Of a DNA stretch of 64,000 bases, positions 17,538 to 25,816 are shown in pieces. Within the stretch, counting starts at the first letter, position 1; each line of letters starts with the position of its first letter. The position numbers and the translations under genes were made by a program. The DNA is taken from the NCBI GenBank assembly GCA_964373065.1, contig CAYJSJ010000002.1, positions 1 through 64,000 of the forward strand, written 5' to 3'. A model generated the notes under the pieces. That model worked only from the letters and a program-made list of their open reading frames with translations, did not search any database and was not told where the DNA came from. The stretch comes from CAYJSJ01 sp964373065. Its GTDB lineage: Bacteria; Patescibacteriota; Gracilibacteria; Peribacterales; Peribacteraceae.

Positions 17538-18965
17538 ATGGCGCGACTTGCAGACATGCGGACGGATTTCCCCCAGTGGTACTTGGACGTCATTGCCGAG
17601 GCGGATCTTGCTGAACATGCGGATGTAAAAGGATGCATAATTTTTAAACCCTACGGCTATGCCATCTGGGAGGCGATGCAACGTGACCTCGATCGTCGTA
17701 TCAAAGATCTTGGCGTTCAAAACGCTTATTTTCCGCTCTTCATACCGGAATCAATCATGGCAAAAGAGGCCAAGCATGTGGAGGGGTTTGCTCCGGAATG
17801 TGCTGTCGTGACGCATGGCGGAGGAAAGGAGCTTGCGGAGAAGCTCTATGTTCGTCCGACGAGTGAAACCATCATCTACTCAACGTTTTCGCGATGGATT
17901 CAGTCGCACCGTGATCTTCCGCTCAAGATAAACCAATGGGCAAATGTCGTTCGTTGGGAGATGCGAACGCGCCCCTTTCTCCGCACGCTGGAGTTTCTCT
18001 GGCAGGAAGGACACACAGCGCACGCGACGAAAGAGGAGGCGGACGCCATGGCGCAGACGGCACTTACGATGTACACAGATTTCGACAGGGAGTCGCTTGC
18101 ACTGCCGGTCAAGAGCGGCAGGAAGCCCGATCACGATAGATTCGCCGGTGCACTCTACACGCTCACCACCGAAGCGCTTGCCAAGGACGGCAAAGCCATT
18201 CAGGCAGGGACGTCGCATAATCTCGGACAAGGGTTTTCGGAGTCCTACGATGTCTCCTTTCTCGACGCATCGGGATCAGCGCAGCGTCCGTGGATGACCA
18301 GCTGGGGTGTTTCTACGCGGCTGATCGGTACGATCATCGTGACACACGGCGACCAGAAGGGATTGCGCCTTCCTCCTTCCATCGCGCCGATTCAGGTGGT
18401 GGTGATTCCTATCTATAAAAGTGAGGAAGAGAAGAACAACGTTCTCACTGCAGCGTTAGGCATTTGTAAAAACCTCGGAGCGATTCGAGCGCGTCTGGAT
18501 GATCGGGATGAAAAATCTCCGGGATTTAAATTTAATGAGTGGGAAGTAAAGGGCGTTCCGCTGCGCATAGAAATCGGACCGAAGGATCTGGCTGCAACAA
18601 GCGTGACAGTCGTACGTCGCGATACCGGTGAGAAATCCGCTGTGCGGATTCACGACTGCACCGAAGAGAAGGTGCAAACGTTCCTTTATGATATTCAGGC
18701 AAACTTATACGCTCAGGCGCATTCCTTTATGGAACATCACACGCATACGGTGGATTCCTATGATGCGTTACAAACGATTATCGACGGTGAAGGAGGATTT
18801 GTCTGGGCTCCGTGGGATGGAACGGAGAAAAGTGCGAGTACCGTGAAGCAGAAAACGAAAGCGACTATACGGCTCATAGATGAGAAAGCCGATGTTGCTG
18901 GCAAAAAAGACATCGTGTCCGGGGGCCAAGCTACAGTGATGGCACTGTATGCAAAGGCATACTAA
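17538..18965 (+). CDS. proS: prolyl-tRNA synthetase (archaeal/eukaryotic type)
   Basis: Class II synthetase charging tRNA-Pro. The 475-aa protein starts with the short N-terminal form (DFPQWYLDVIAEADL) and shows motif 2 (NVVRWEMRTRPFLRTLEFLWQ), a motif 3-like WGVSTRLIGTIIVTHGD, then the anticodon-binding domain (QVVVIPIY) and a C-terminal domain ending in Tyr (ALYAKAY). These are hallmarks of the type 3 ProRS, which lacks the bacterial editing insertion. The ATG directly follows TTGCT. No SD. Confidence 0.95.
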   Translation: MARLADMRTDFPQWYLDVIAEADLAEHADVKGCIIFKPYGYAIWEAMQRDLDRRIKDLGVQNAYFPLFIPESIMAKEAKHVEGFAPECAVVTHGGGKELAEKLYVRPTSETIIYSTFSRWIQSHRDLPLKINQWANVVRWEMRTRPFLRTLEFLWQEGHTAHATKEEADAMAQTALTMYTDFDRESLALPVKSGRKPDHDRFAGALYTLTTEALAKDGKAIQAGTSHNLGQGFSESYDVSFLDASGSAQRPWMTSWGVSTRLIGTIIVTHGDQKGLRLPPSIAPIQVVVIPIYKSEEEKNNVLTAALGICKNLGAIRARLDDRDEKSPGFKFNEWEVKGVPLRIEIGPKDLAATSVTVVRRDTGEKSAVRIHDCTEEKVQTFLYDIQANLYAQAHSFMEHHTHTVDSYDALQTIIDGEGGFVWAPWDGTEKSASTVKQKTKATIRLIDEKADVAGKKDIVSGGQATVMALYAKAY

Positions 18966-18984
18966 ACGAATGACCAATTGCACG

Positions 18985-19013
18985 TTGTTCATTTGCCATC
19001 ATTCCTTTATACT
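18985..19013 (+). promoter_or_regulatory. sigma70-type promoter
   Basis: TTGTTC (18985-18990), 17-base spacer, TATACT (19008-19013). The ATG of the next gene is nine bases after the -10 box, so the 5' leader would be only about two bases. Confidence 0.65.
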
Positions 19014-19022
19014 GGGTCCGTC

Positions 19023-19448
19023 ATGAAAAAGCTCTCCCTTCTCCTCGGTACGCTCGGCGGCGGACTCGCCGGATATCTCTTTTCCAATACGAAGCTTAGA
19101 AATCAGCTGGCAAATGCCAAAGATGCAGAGCATGCGGCCAGGTTACTCGGTGTGCATCTTCAGAAGGATGGCAAGAAACTCGCGAAACAGATTCAGGAGT
19201 TCATCGAAAGCGAAGAGGTGCAGAAGAATGTGCAAAAGGCAAAGCAATTTGCCAAAAAGACCATGGACGATGCCCGCCATGAGCTGGATTCCGCATTGAG
19301 GAGGGGCTCTACCGAGGTGCGCAAGGCGGTCGGTAATACTGCTAGAAAAGCGAAATCGAAGGCAGGGGCAGCCATAAAGAGTGCGAAAAGCAAAGCGCGA
19401 TCGGTATCGCGGCGCGTGAAGACGAATGTCCGAAGACTCTCTTCATAG
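19023..19448 (+). CDS. YtxH-like membrane-anchored protein with histone-H1-like tail
   Basis: 141 aa. Residues 3-19 form a glycine-rich hydrophobic segment (LSLLLGTLGGGLAGYLFS), followed by an amphipathic helix region to about residue 90. The last 40-odd residues are very basic and built of KAKSKA/KSAKSKAR-type steps, like histone H1 or AlgP tails. It could tether DNA or RNA to the membrane (inference). ATG 19023 sits next to a strong promoter. No other family motif was seen. Confidence 0.7.
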   Translation: MKKLSLLLGTLGGGLAGYLFSNTKLRNQLANAKDAEHAARLLGVHLQKDGKKLAKQIQEFIESEEVQKNVQKAKQFAKKTMDDARHELDSALRRGSTEVRKAVGNTARKAKSKAGAAIKSAKSKARSVSRRVKTNVRRLSS

Positions 19449-19547
19449 GCTGCATCCTGGAAGAAAAGGTCGGTAATGTTGTGAAAGACTTGCAATGATG
19501 CTACGGTTGCCTTACGTTATATCCCTTTATTTCCTTAGCTCGTACCT

Positions 19548-20063
19548 ATGAAGACTACACGCTTTCTGCTCTCGGCTGCATCAGCACTGACTGTGCTCGC
19601 TGGTAGCGCAACCCCCGCTCTCGCCTATCGACGCGATGCACCTCCTATCCCTACGACGACGCTCCGTCAGAGTTCGGAGATTCGTGAGCTGTATGCAGAC
19701 TCCTTTGCGTCCATACTTTCTCTTTCCAAGATGTACCGTGGTGAATCCGCTTTGGATACGACCGGTCGTTCCATGCTTTCGCGCGGACAGATACGTACTG
19801 CTCAACGCAATTACCGCCGCCATGTCCTCGGGTATCTGCGTGGAGTGGATTATCGCATCCTCAACGTTTCCGGTTATATGCGTGGAAACATGAATGCCAC
19901 AGGCGACCTTCCGTTTAGCCTCGTGCAAACGGGCGGAGGTGATAACTTCGGTGACTGGCAATGGGATCGTCCGACACGCCGTGATATTCGCGAGAACAAC
20001 ATGTACCGTATTGATAACCGTGATCGCAATATTCTTGAGGAACGCAACTCCAGTTCTCGGTAA
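19548..20063 (+). CDS. secreted orphan protein, 171 aa
   Basis: The N-terminus is a clear signal peptide (charged MKTTR, hydrophobic core, ATPALA cleavage site about residue 26). The mature part is rich in Arg, Asn and Asp, with Tyr-Arg patches (RNYRRHVLGYLRG) and a polar C-terminus. No family is recognised. It stands alone between a basic membrane protein and the pyrophosphatase gene. Confidence 0.65.
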   Translation: MKTTRFLLSAASALTVLAGSATPALAYRRDAPPIPTTTLRQSSEIRELYADSFASILSLSKMYRGESALDTTGRSMLSRGQIRTAQRNYRRHVLGYLRGVDYRILNVSGYMRGNMNATGDLPFSLVQTGGGDNFGDWQWDRPTRRDIRENNMYRIDNRDRNILEERNSSSR

Positions 20064-20138
20064 TATCATTTTTTCTTTGCCTCTGGCAAGAAGCGGGAAG
20101 CTCCTCTACACTTCTGTGGAATTTTCCCGCTTCTTCCA

Positions 20139-22238
20139 ATGTATCTTCCCGTCTATCCTCTCTTTGAAGACGCATTCAGCAACGCTCTCGTTACCGTGCT
20201 CTCCGCCGGCGCTCTCGCGCTTCTGACGGCGTTCATGTTTCGCATCCTCATAGGACTACGCAGTGCCGGTACCGAGAAAATGCAGGCCATCGCACGTCAG
20301 GTACGTATAGGTGCCATGGCATTTTTACGTCGTGAATACAGAGTCATCTTCCTCTTCGTCCTCGTTGTCGGCGGGCTTCTCTACGTATTCCTTGATACGG
20401 GCATCTTTCGTGCGCAGGCCGGGCTCTGGAGCCTGCCGGTGACATCCGGAAGTTTTGCTCTGGGTGCCTTTTGTTCGGTGCTTGCAGGGTTTATAGGTAT
20501 GCGGACGGCCACTATTGCCAATGTGCGAACGACTCAAGCTGCACGCACCAGCCTCGGCGAGGCGCTTCGCATCGCTTTTTTGAGCGGGGCTACGATGGGT
20601 CTTTCGGTTGTCGGGCTGGGCGTTATCGGCCTAGTCGGAGCCATGCTGTACCTCATCCAAGAAATGGCGTTATCGCTTCCGGAAACTTTGCAGGCACTGA
20701 CAGGGTTTTCCTTCGGTGCGTCATCCGTTGCCCTCTTTGCCCGTGTGGGGGGAGGCATCTACACCAAAGCTGCCGATGTCGGTGCCGACCTCGTGGGCAA
20801 GGTGGAGGCGGGTATTCCAGAAGATGATCCTAGGAATCCCGCGGTGATCGCCGATAACGTCGGCGATAACGTCGGCGACGTCGCCGGCATGGGTGCGGAT
20901 CTGTTTGAAAGCTACGTCGGTTCCATTCTTGCCGCCATGCTCATCGGCATGACGACACAGTGGGGCAGTGTGGAGACTGCCGTTCTCTTTCCTCTCTATA
21001 TTGCGGCACTCGGTATCGTAGCTTCCATTGTTGGTACGTTTGCGGTGCGGACAGGCAAGGGAAGCACCAACATTCACTCTGCGCTTAAAAATGGACTCTT
21101 TCTCGCATCTGCGATCGTGGTAGCGGGTACGTTCTTCCTTGCAAATACCATGCTTCCTCAGGGTGTCTGGTTTGGCGTGTTTGTCTCCATGGTCGTCGGA
21201 CTTGTCGCCGGTCTTATCATCGGTCTTCTTACCGAGTATTACACGTCCGGAGAGTATGCACCGGTCAGGAAACTCGCCAATTCCTGCAAGACGGGTGCTG
21301 CGACGAACATCATTGCAGGCCTTGCGCTCGGGTACAGCTCCACCTTTCTTCCCGTCATCTTTATCGTCTCTGCCATAGGAATTTCTTACCAGCAGGCTGG
21401 TCTCTACGGTATCGCCATAGCGGCCGTTGGTATGCTTTCAACACTCGGTATCTCACTCGCAGTAGATGCGTACGGACCTGTGGCCGATAACGCAGGGGGA
21501 CTTGCGGAAATGGCCGCATTGCCGAAATCCGTACGCACACGGACGGATGCGCTCGATGCTGCAGGCAATACCACAGCTGCAATCGGTAAAGGCTTTGCCA
21601 TCGGTTCCGCCGCTCTCACAGCACTCGCCCTTTTTGCCGCATTCACCGAGGCAGCGCATCTCCGTGCCATCAATCTCGTGAACCCTTCCACGCTCATCGG
21701 TCTCTTCATCGGCGGTACGTTGCCGTATGTGTTTTCCGCCATGACGATGAATGCCGTCGGCCGCGCCGCATTCTCTATGATTGAGGAAGTGCGCAGGCAG
21801 TTCAAAGAGATCAAAGGACTCATGGAAGGCAAGGCAGAGGGCGATTCCGCGCGTTGCGTGGATATTGCAACGAAGGCTGCCATTCGTGAGATGGTGGTCC
21901 CAGGTCTCATGGCCGTTTCCTCTCCGGTCGTTGTGGGTTTGGTCCTTGGGTCTGAAGCGCTCGGCGGTCTTCTGGCCGGTTCACTTGTCACAGGTGTGCT
22001 GCTTGCGATCTCTATGGCGAATTCCGGCGGCGCATGGGATAATGCCAAGAAGTACATAGAAGCTGGAAACCTCGGTGGAAAAGGTTCCGATCCGCACAAG
22101 GCGGCTGTGGTGGGCGACACCGTGGGGGACCCTTTCAAAGATACCTCCGGTCCATCCATCAACATCCTCATCAAGCTGATGACGATCGTCTCCGTTCTGA
22201 CGGTGGGGCTCTATTCAGCGAATGGGTTGATTGGGTGA
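20139..22238 (+). CDS. hppA: membrane-bound pyrophosphatase, K+-dependent type
   Basis: Pumps H+ or Na+ at the expense of pyrophosphate. 699 aa with about 16 membrane helices. The catalytic loop ADVGADLVGKVEAGIPEDDP and DNVGDNVGDVAGMGADLFESY is intact, as is the C-terminal GGAWDNAKKYIE and GDTVGDPFKDTSGPS. The GNTTAAIGKGFAIGSA segment has Ala where K+-independent enzymes have Lys, which predicts K+ dependence (established for the family). The pumped ion cannot be decided by eye. It would let a fermentative cell recover energy from PPi. Confidence 0.95.
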   Translation: MYLPVYPLFEDAFSNALVTVLSAGALALLTAFMFRILIGLRSAGTEKMQAIARQVRIGAMAFLRREYRVIFLFVLVVGGLLYVFLDTGIFRAQAGLWSLPVTSGSFALGAFCSVLAGFIGMRTATIANVRTTQAARTSLGEALRIAFLSGATMGLSVVGLGVIGLVGAMLYLIQEMALSLPETLQALTGFSFGASSVALFARVGGGIYTKAADVGADLVGKVEAGIPEDDPRNPAVIADNVGDNVGDVAGMGADLFESYVGSILAAMLIGMTTQWGSVETAVLFPLYIAALGIVASIVGTFAVRTGKGSTNIHSALKNGLFLASAIVVAGTFFLANTMLPQGVWFGVFVSMVVGLVAGLIIGLLTEYYTSGEYAPVRKLANSCKTGAATNIIAGLALGYSSTFLPVIFIVSAIGISYQQAGLYGIAIAAVGMLSTLGISLAVDAYGPVADNAGGLAEMAALPKSVRTRTDALDAAGNTTAAIGKGFAIGSAALTALALFAAFTEAAHLRAINLVNPSTLIGLFIGGTLPYVFSAMTMNAVGRAAFSMIEEVRRQFKEIKGLMEGKAEGDSARCVDIATKAAIREMVVPGLMAVSSPVVVGLVLGSEALGGLLAGSLVTGVLLAISMANSGGAWDNAKKYIEAGNLGGKGSDPHKAAVVGDTVGDPFKDTSGPSINILIKLMTIVSVLTVGLYSANGLIG

Positions 22239-22287
22239 TTTTCTTTGGTACAAAGTTTTGTTGGTTTTGAGATTGGGTGGGGAGCCC

Positions 22288-22315
22288 TTGACTGACTGGG
22301 TTAGCGGGGTATCTT
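22288..22315 (+). promoter_or_regulatory. sigma70-type promoter
   Basis: TTGACT (22288-22293), 16-base spacer, TATCTT (22310-22315), upstream of the small gene starting at 22340. Confidence 0.5.
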
Positions 22316-22339
22316 GCGTGTAAGATTTTCTTCATTGCA

Positions 22340-22651
22340 ATGCCTTATTTTTCTCGCTCTGAATCACCAGCAGTATCGGAAATGCATTCAGAGTCTCTTG
22401 ATGATGTCCTCGATGGTCTTGCAGAAGAAATGACAATATATTTGTTGAATGACCGCGATACTGATGAAGTGTGGGAAACCGAGAATGGATTGCGCGCTAT
22501 TATTCGAGCGCATCTTTCTGAGATTCTTCCTACATTGCACACGGACAAAGCAGGAGGGGAACGGAATTTTGATATTCGCAGAGACATGAGAAGGAAAGTA
22601 AAAAATGGTTTCCTCGAAGATGTACGGCAACGGGTGACTTTGAAGAAATAG
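22340..22651 (+). CDS. small orphan protein, 103 aa
   Basis: Acidic N-terminal half and basic C-terminal half (MRRKVKNGFLEDVRQRV). No signal peptide or membrane segment and no family recognised. Supported by its own promoter-like sequence and a clean frame between hppA and pyrG. Confidence 0.5.
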   Translation: MPYFSRSESPAVSEMHSESLDDVLDGLAEEMTIYLLNDRDTDEVWETENGLRAIIRAHLSEILPTLHTDKAGGERNFDIRRDMRRKVKNGFLEDVRQRVTLKK

Positions 22652-22685
22652 AGAGATCACTCTAGTTCTTGCCACTGTTCTTTAC

Positions 22686-22713
22686 TTGCTTTTTCACTTT
22701 TTCTGCGTAGAAT
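22686..22713 (+). promoter_or_regulatory. pyrG promoter
   Basis: TTGCTT (22686-22691), 16-base spacer, TAGAAT (22708-22713), 52 bases before the pyrG ATG. The intervening leader has a pyrimidine/G-run (CCTCTCCCCCG) but I could not assign a control element. Confidence 0.5.
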
Positions 22714-22765
22714 CCACGGCGGGCCTCTCCCCCGAACACTTCGGACGGACTGCCCAATTTTCGTT

Positions 22766-24439
22766 ATGAATCCTCAGAAGAAGATCAAAGAGAAGATATC
22801 AAAGAGTACAACTCCCAATCGCAGTCATCCTCACTTCATTATTGTCACGGGGGGTGTTTGCTCCAGCCTCGGCAAAGGCATCGCGACTGCTTCGATCGGC
22901 GCTATCATGAAGGCATGCGGGTTCAAGGTGTCTGTCCAAAAGCTCGACCCATATCTGAACGTGGATCCCGGTACCATGAGTCCGTTCCAGCACGGGGAGG
23001 TTTTCGTTACGGACGATGGTGCGGAGACGGACCTCGATCTTGGTCATTACGAACGGTTTATCGATGAACCTATGAGCAAGCTTTCGACAGTCACCTCCGG
23101 GCAGATCTACCAGTCCGTCCTCGGCAAGGAGCGTCACGGCGATTACCTCGGCAAAACCATTCAGGTTGTTCCGCACATCACGAATGCCATCAAGAGCCGT
23201 ATGAAAGAAGCGGCGGAGAAGAGCGGAGCGGACATCATGCTTATCGAAATCGGTGGAACGGTTGGCGACATAGAAGGGGAGCCGTTCCTTGAGGCTGTTC
23301 GCCAGATGCGATCGGAGATGGGGTCTCAGAATATTTTCCACGTGCACTTGACGCTGCTGCCATACCTTGGTGCGAGCAAGGAGCTTAAGACGAAACCGAC
23401 GCAGCTGAGTGTCCGCGAACTTCGGCGGATCGGACTTCATCCAGATATGATCCTCGCACGCGCGGATCATCGTATTCCGAAGGAACTGCTTGATAAAATC
23501 AGCCACTTCTGCGGAGTCGAACGCAGCGCCGTTATCCCCGCGCTCACGGTGCACTCTATCTACGATGTTCCGCTGAACCTGCAGGCATACGGTATTGCTC
23601 AAATCATTGCCGATAAGCTCGGTCTTGGTGCAGTGAAGCCCAACATGCGAGAGTGGCAGGAAGGGGAGAAGCGCCATGACGCTGCGTCGAAGGTGATCAA
23701 GATAGCGCTCGTGGGCAAATATACCGGCCTCGATGATGCGTACCTGAGCCAGATCGAATCCATTAAGACCGCAGCAATCTTCGAGAAACGCAGGGCGCAG
23801 ATCCTCTGGATTGACAGCGAGAAGCTGGAGAAGAAGGACAAAGGCCTTTGGGCGAAGCTCAAGTCCGCCGACGGTATCATCGTTTCCAGTGGCTTTGGAA
23901 AACGCGGAGTCGAAGGAAAAATCGCTGCAGCCAATTTCGCACGCACGCACAAAGTTCCGTACTTGGGACTGTGTTTGGGGTCCCAGATCATGACCATCGA
24001 GTACGCGCGCTCGATTCTCGGTGATCCGAAGATCACGAGCGAAGAATTCGACGACGAGAAGAAGCTTTCGCAGGAGAAGTATGTCGTACACTTCCTGCCC
24101 GGCCAGAGCCATGAAAGGAGCAAAGGAGGAACGCTTCGTCTTGGTGCGTATCCATGCATCCTGAAACCAGGAACGCAAGCGTACAAGGCTTACGGCTGCA
24201 AGAATATCTCCGAACGCCATCGCCATCGCTATGAGTTCAACAACGCATTCCGCACGCAACTTGAGGAAAATGGGTTCGTGATCTCGGGAACGTCCCCCGA
24301 TGGACGTCTCATGGAGATCGTGGAAGTCAAAGATCATCCCTTTATGGTCGGCTCGCAATTTCACCCGGAATTCAAGAGCAGACCGCACAGACCGCATCCG
24401 CTGTTTGCTGCGTTTATGAAAGCGGCTGTGGGGAAGTAG
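22766..24439 (+). CDS. pyrG: CTP synthase
   Basis: Converts UTP to CTP with glutamine. 557 aa. The N-terminal amidoligase domain has FIIVTGGVCSSLGKGIATASIGA and QKLDPYLNVDPGTMSPFQHGEVFVTDDGAETDLDLGHYERF. The C-terminal class I glutaminase has the nucleophile loop YLGLCLGSQIM (Cys) and a HPEF triad region. About 20 extra polar residues precede the usual start. With pyrD and pyrK nearby it gives late pyrimidine synthesis. Confidence 0.97.
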   Translation: MNPQKKIKEKISKSTTPNRSHPHFIIVTGGVCSSLGKGIATASIGAIMKACGFKVSVQKLDPYLNVDPGTMSPFQHGEVFVTDDGAETDLDLGHYERFIDEPMSKLSTVTSGQIYQSVLGKERHGDYLGKTIQVVPHITNAIKSRMKEAAEKSGADIMLIEIGGTVGDIEGEPFLEAVRQMRSEMGSQNIFHVHLTLLPYLGASKELKTKPTQLSVRELRRIGLHPDMILARADHRIPKELLDKISHFCGVERSAVIPALTVHSIYDVPLNLQAYGIAQIIADKLGLGAVKPNMREWQEGEKRHDAASKVIKIALVGKYTGLDDAYLSQIESIKTAAIFEKRRAQILWIDSEKLEKKDKGLWAKLKSADGIIVSSGFGKRGVEGKIAAANFARTHKVPYLGLCLGSQIMTIEYARSILGDPKITSEEFDDEKKLSQEKYVVHFLPGQSHERSKGGTLRLGAYPCILKPGTQAYKAYGCKNISERHRHRYEFNNAFRTQLEENGFVISGTSPDGRLMEIVEVKDHPFMVGSQFHPEFKSRPHRPHPLFAAFMKAAVGK

Positions 24440-24496
24440 TAGGGGAGGTTCTGCTGGGGCAGAGAACTGGATTTTGCGCGTTCCTAAGCTCTAAAC

Positions 24497-24982
24497 TCTA
24501 AATCCTAAACAAATCACAATTTTTTAATGTTTCAATCTATTGTAGAGACAAGCAATATTTCTGTATGGCACCTATCGCACACAATTATGATTTGGAAGAA
24601 CGGACAAAGAATTTTGTGAAAAGCATTCGAGATTTTATTAAACCTCTCCCTCGATCAGTGTCCAATTTTGAATATGTAAAACAGTTGGTTCGCTCATCGG
24701 GGTCAGTTGCAGCAAATTACATCGAAGCAAACGAAGCATTGAGTAAAAAAGATTTTTTAATGCGTATTAAAATATGTCGAAAGGAGGCAAAAGAAACAAG
24801 TTTATGGCTTGATGTACTAGAGACCGGAAACAGTCCGATGCTTCATCAGCAATGCAAAGTTCTCTATGAAGAATCTCGTGCATTTTGTCGTATTTTTGGG
24901 GCAATTGTTACCAATGCGACACGAGGAAAATAAGTACTACTACTTTGATCATTGGTATTTGGTTTTTTGTTTAGGATTTAGA
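24497..24982. repeat. 17-bp perfect inverted repeat pair flanking the S23 gene
   Basis: TCTAAATCCTAAACAAA at 24497-24513 is the exact reverse complement of 24966-24982. The copies are embedded in longer microrepeats (CTAAACT/CTAAATC on the left, TTTAGGATTTAGA on the right) and bracket only the four-helix-bundle gene. Confidence 0.85.
24565..24933 (+). CDS. four-helix-bundle protein (S23/IVP family)
   Basis: 122 aa of the S23-like family (TIGR02436 type), related to proteins encoded in 23S rRNA intervening sequences and to the Avd accessory protein of diversity-generating retroelements. The pattern seen: an N-terminal DLEERTKNFVKSIRDFIKPLP, then QLVRSSGSVAANYIEANEA and KDFLMRIKICRKEAKETSLWLD, which are diagnostic. 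Molecular function is unknown outside Avd. It is a lone copy bracketed by inverted repeats between pyrG and the ABC transporter operon; no reverse transcriptase lies nearby. Confidence 0.88.
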   Translation: MAPIAHNYDLEERTKNFVKSIRDFIKPLPRSVSNFEYVKQLVRSSGSVAANYIEANEALSKKDFLMRIKICRKEAKETSLWLDVLETGNSPMLHQQCKVLYEESRAFCRIFGAIVTNATRGK

Positions 24983-25021
24983 TATTAGAATTTAGCATTT
25001 CTCCTGCTATTCTGATCCCAG

Positions 25022-25756
25022 ATGTCCTTGCTTTCCCTCATCGACGTTTCTCTCTCCATTCAGGAGCACCAAATCCTGAACAACATTTCGTTCGAAGTGG
25101 AAGAAGGTCAGGTCATCGGCCTCATCGGTCCGAATGGTTCAGGCAAGACCACACTTTTCAATGTGATTTCCGGATTCCTGCAGTCGACCGGCGGCTCGAT
25201 CATCTTTCGGGGAGAAGATATTGCGAAGGTTTCCCCTTCAACACGCGCAAACATGGGGATCGGACGCGTATTCCAAAACTTCGGCATCTTCCGTGAGATG
25301 ACATTGGAGGAGAATGTACTGGTCGCACTGGAGGCACTGCCCAAAGAACAGCGCAAGGCACTTGGAAACTTCGGAGACGTCGTCGATGCGACACTCGACA
25401 TGGTCGGTCTTTCCTCGTTTGGAAAAGCAAAAGCTGGTTCGCTCTCCGGTGGGCAGATGCGTCTGCTTGAAATCGCAAGAACGCTGAAATCCGGCAAAGA
25501 ACTCTTTTTGCTGGATGAACCGACGGCGGGTGTGAGCCCCAAGATGACGGGTCAGGTTGCAAAGATCATCAGGGAACTTAAGGAGAAGGGGAAGACAGTG
25601 CTCATTATAGAGCACGATCTTCCGTTCATCGCGAGCATCTGCGATGTGGTGGTGGTGCTGGACCTCGGACAAGTGGTGCTGCAGGGCATGCCTGCGGAAG
25701 TGAAACAGAGCAAGGTATTGCAGGAAATATACTTTGGTGCGGATCCAACGAGCTAA
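25022..25756 (+). CDS. branched-chain amino acid ABC transporter ATPase
   Basis: 244 aa, LivG/LivF type. Walker A GPNGSGKTT, Q-loop FQNFGIFREMTLEENV, signature LSGGQMRLLEIAR, Walker B LFLLDEPTAGVSP and switch H in IEHDLPF are all intact. It is the only ATPase in the operon, whereas the classical Liv system has two, so it probably works as a homodimer (inference). The N-terminus SLLSLIDVSLSIQEHQILNNISF is normal. First gene of the four-gene operon; TATTCT eight bases before the ATG may be the -10 box. Confidence 0.9.
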   Translation: MSLLSLIDVSLSIQEHQILNNISFEVEEGQVIGLIGPNGSGKTTLFNVISGFLQSTGGSIIFRGEDIAKVSPSTRANMGIGRVFQNFGIFREMTLEENVLVALEALPKEQRKALGNFGDVVDATLDMVGLSSFGKAKAGSLSGGQMRLLEIARTLKSGKELFLLDEPTAGVSPKMTGQVAKIIRELKEKGKTVLIIEHDLPFIASICDVVVVLDLGQVVLQGMPAEVKQSKVLQEIYFGADPTS

Positions 25757-25816
25757 GTACTTGCCCCTAACCCATTTTTCTTGCACACTGTCTTCCTGAT
25801 TTCCTCTTTTCCATTT

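Noticed and set aside
24565..24933. Diversity-generating retroelement
   Set aside because: The S23/Avd-like protein is present, but there is no reverse transcriptase or template repeat in the window.
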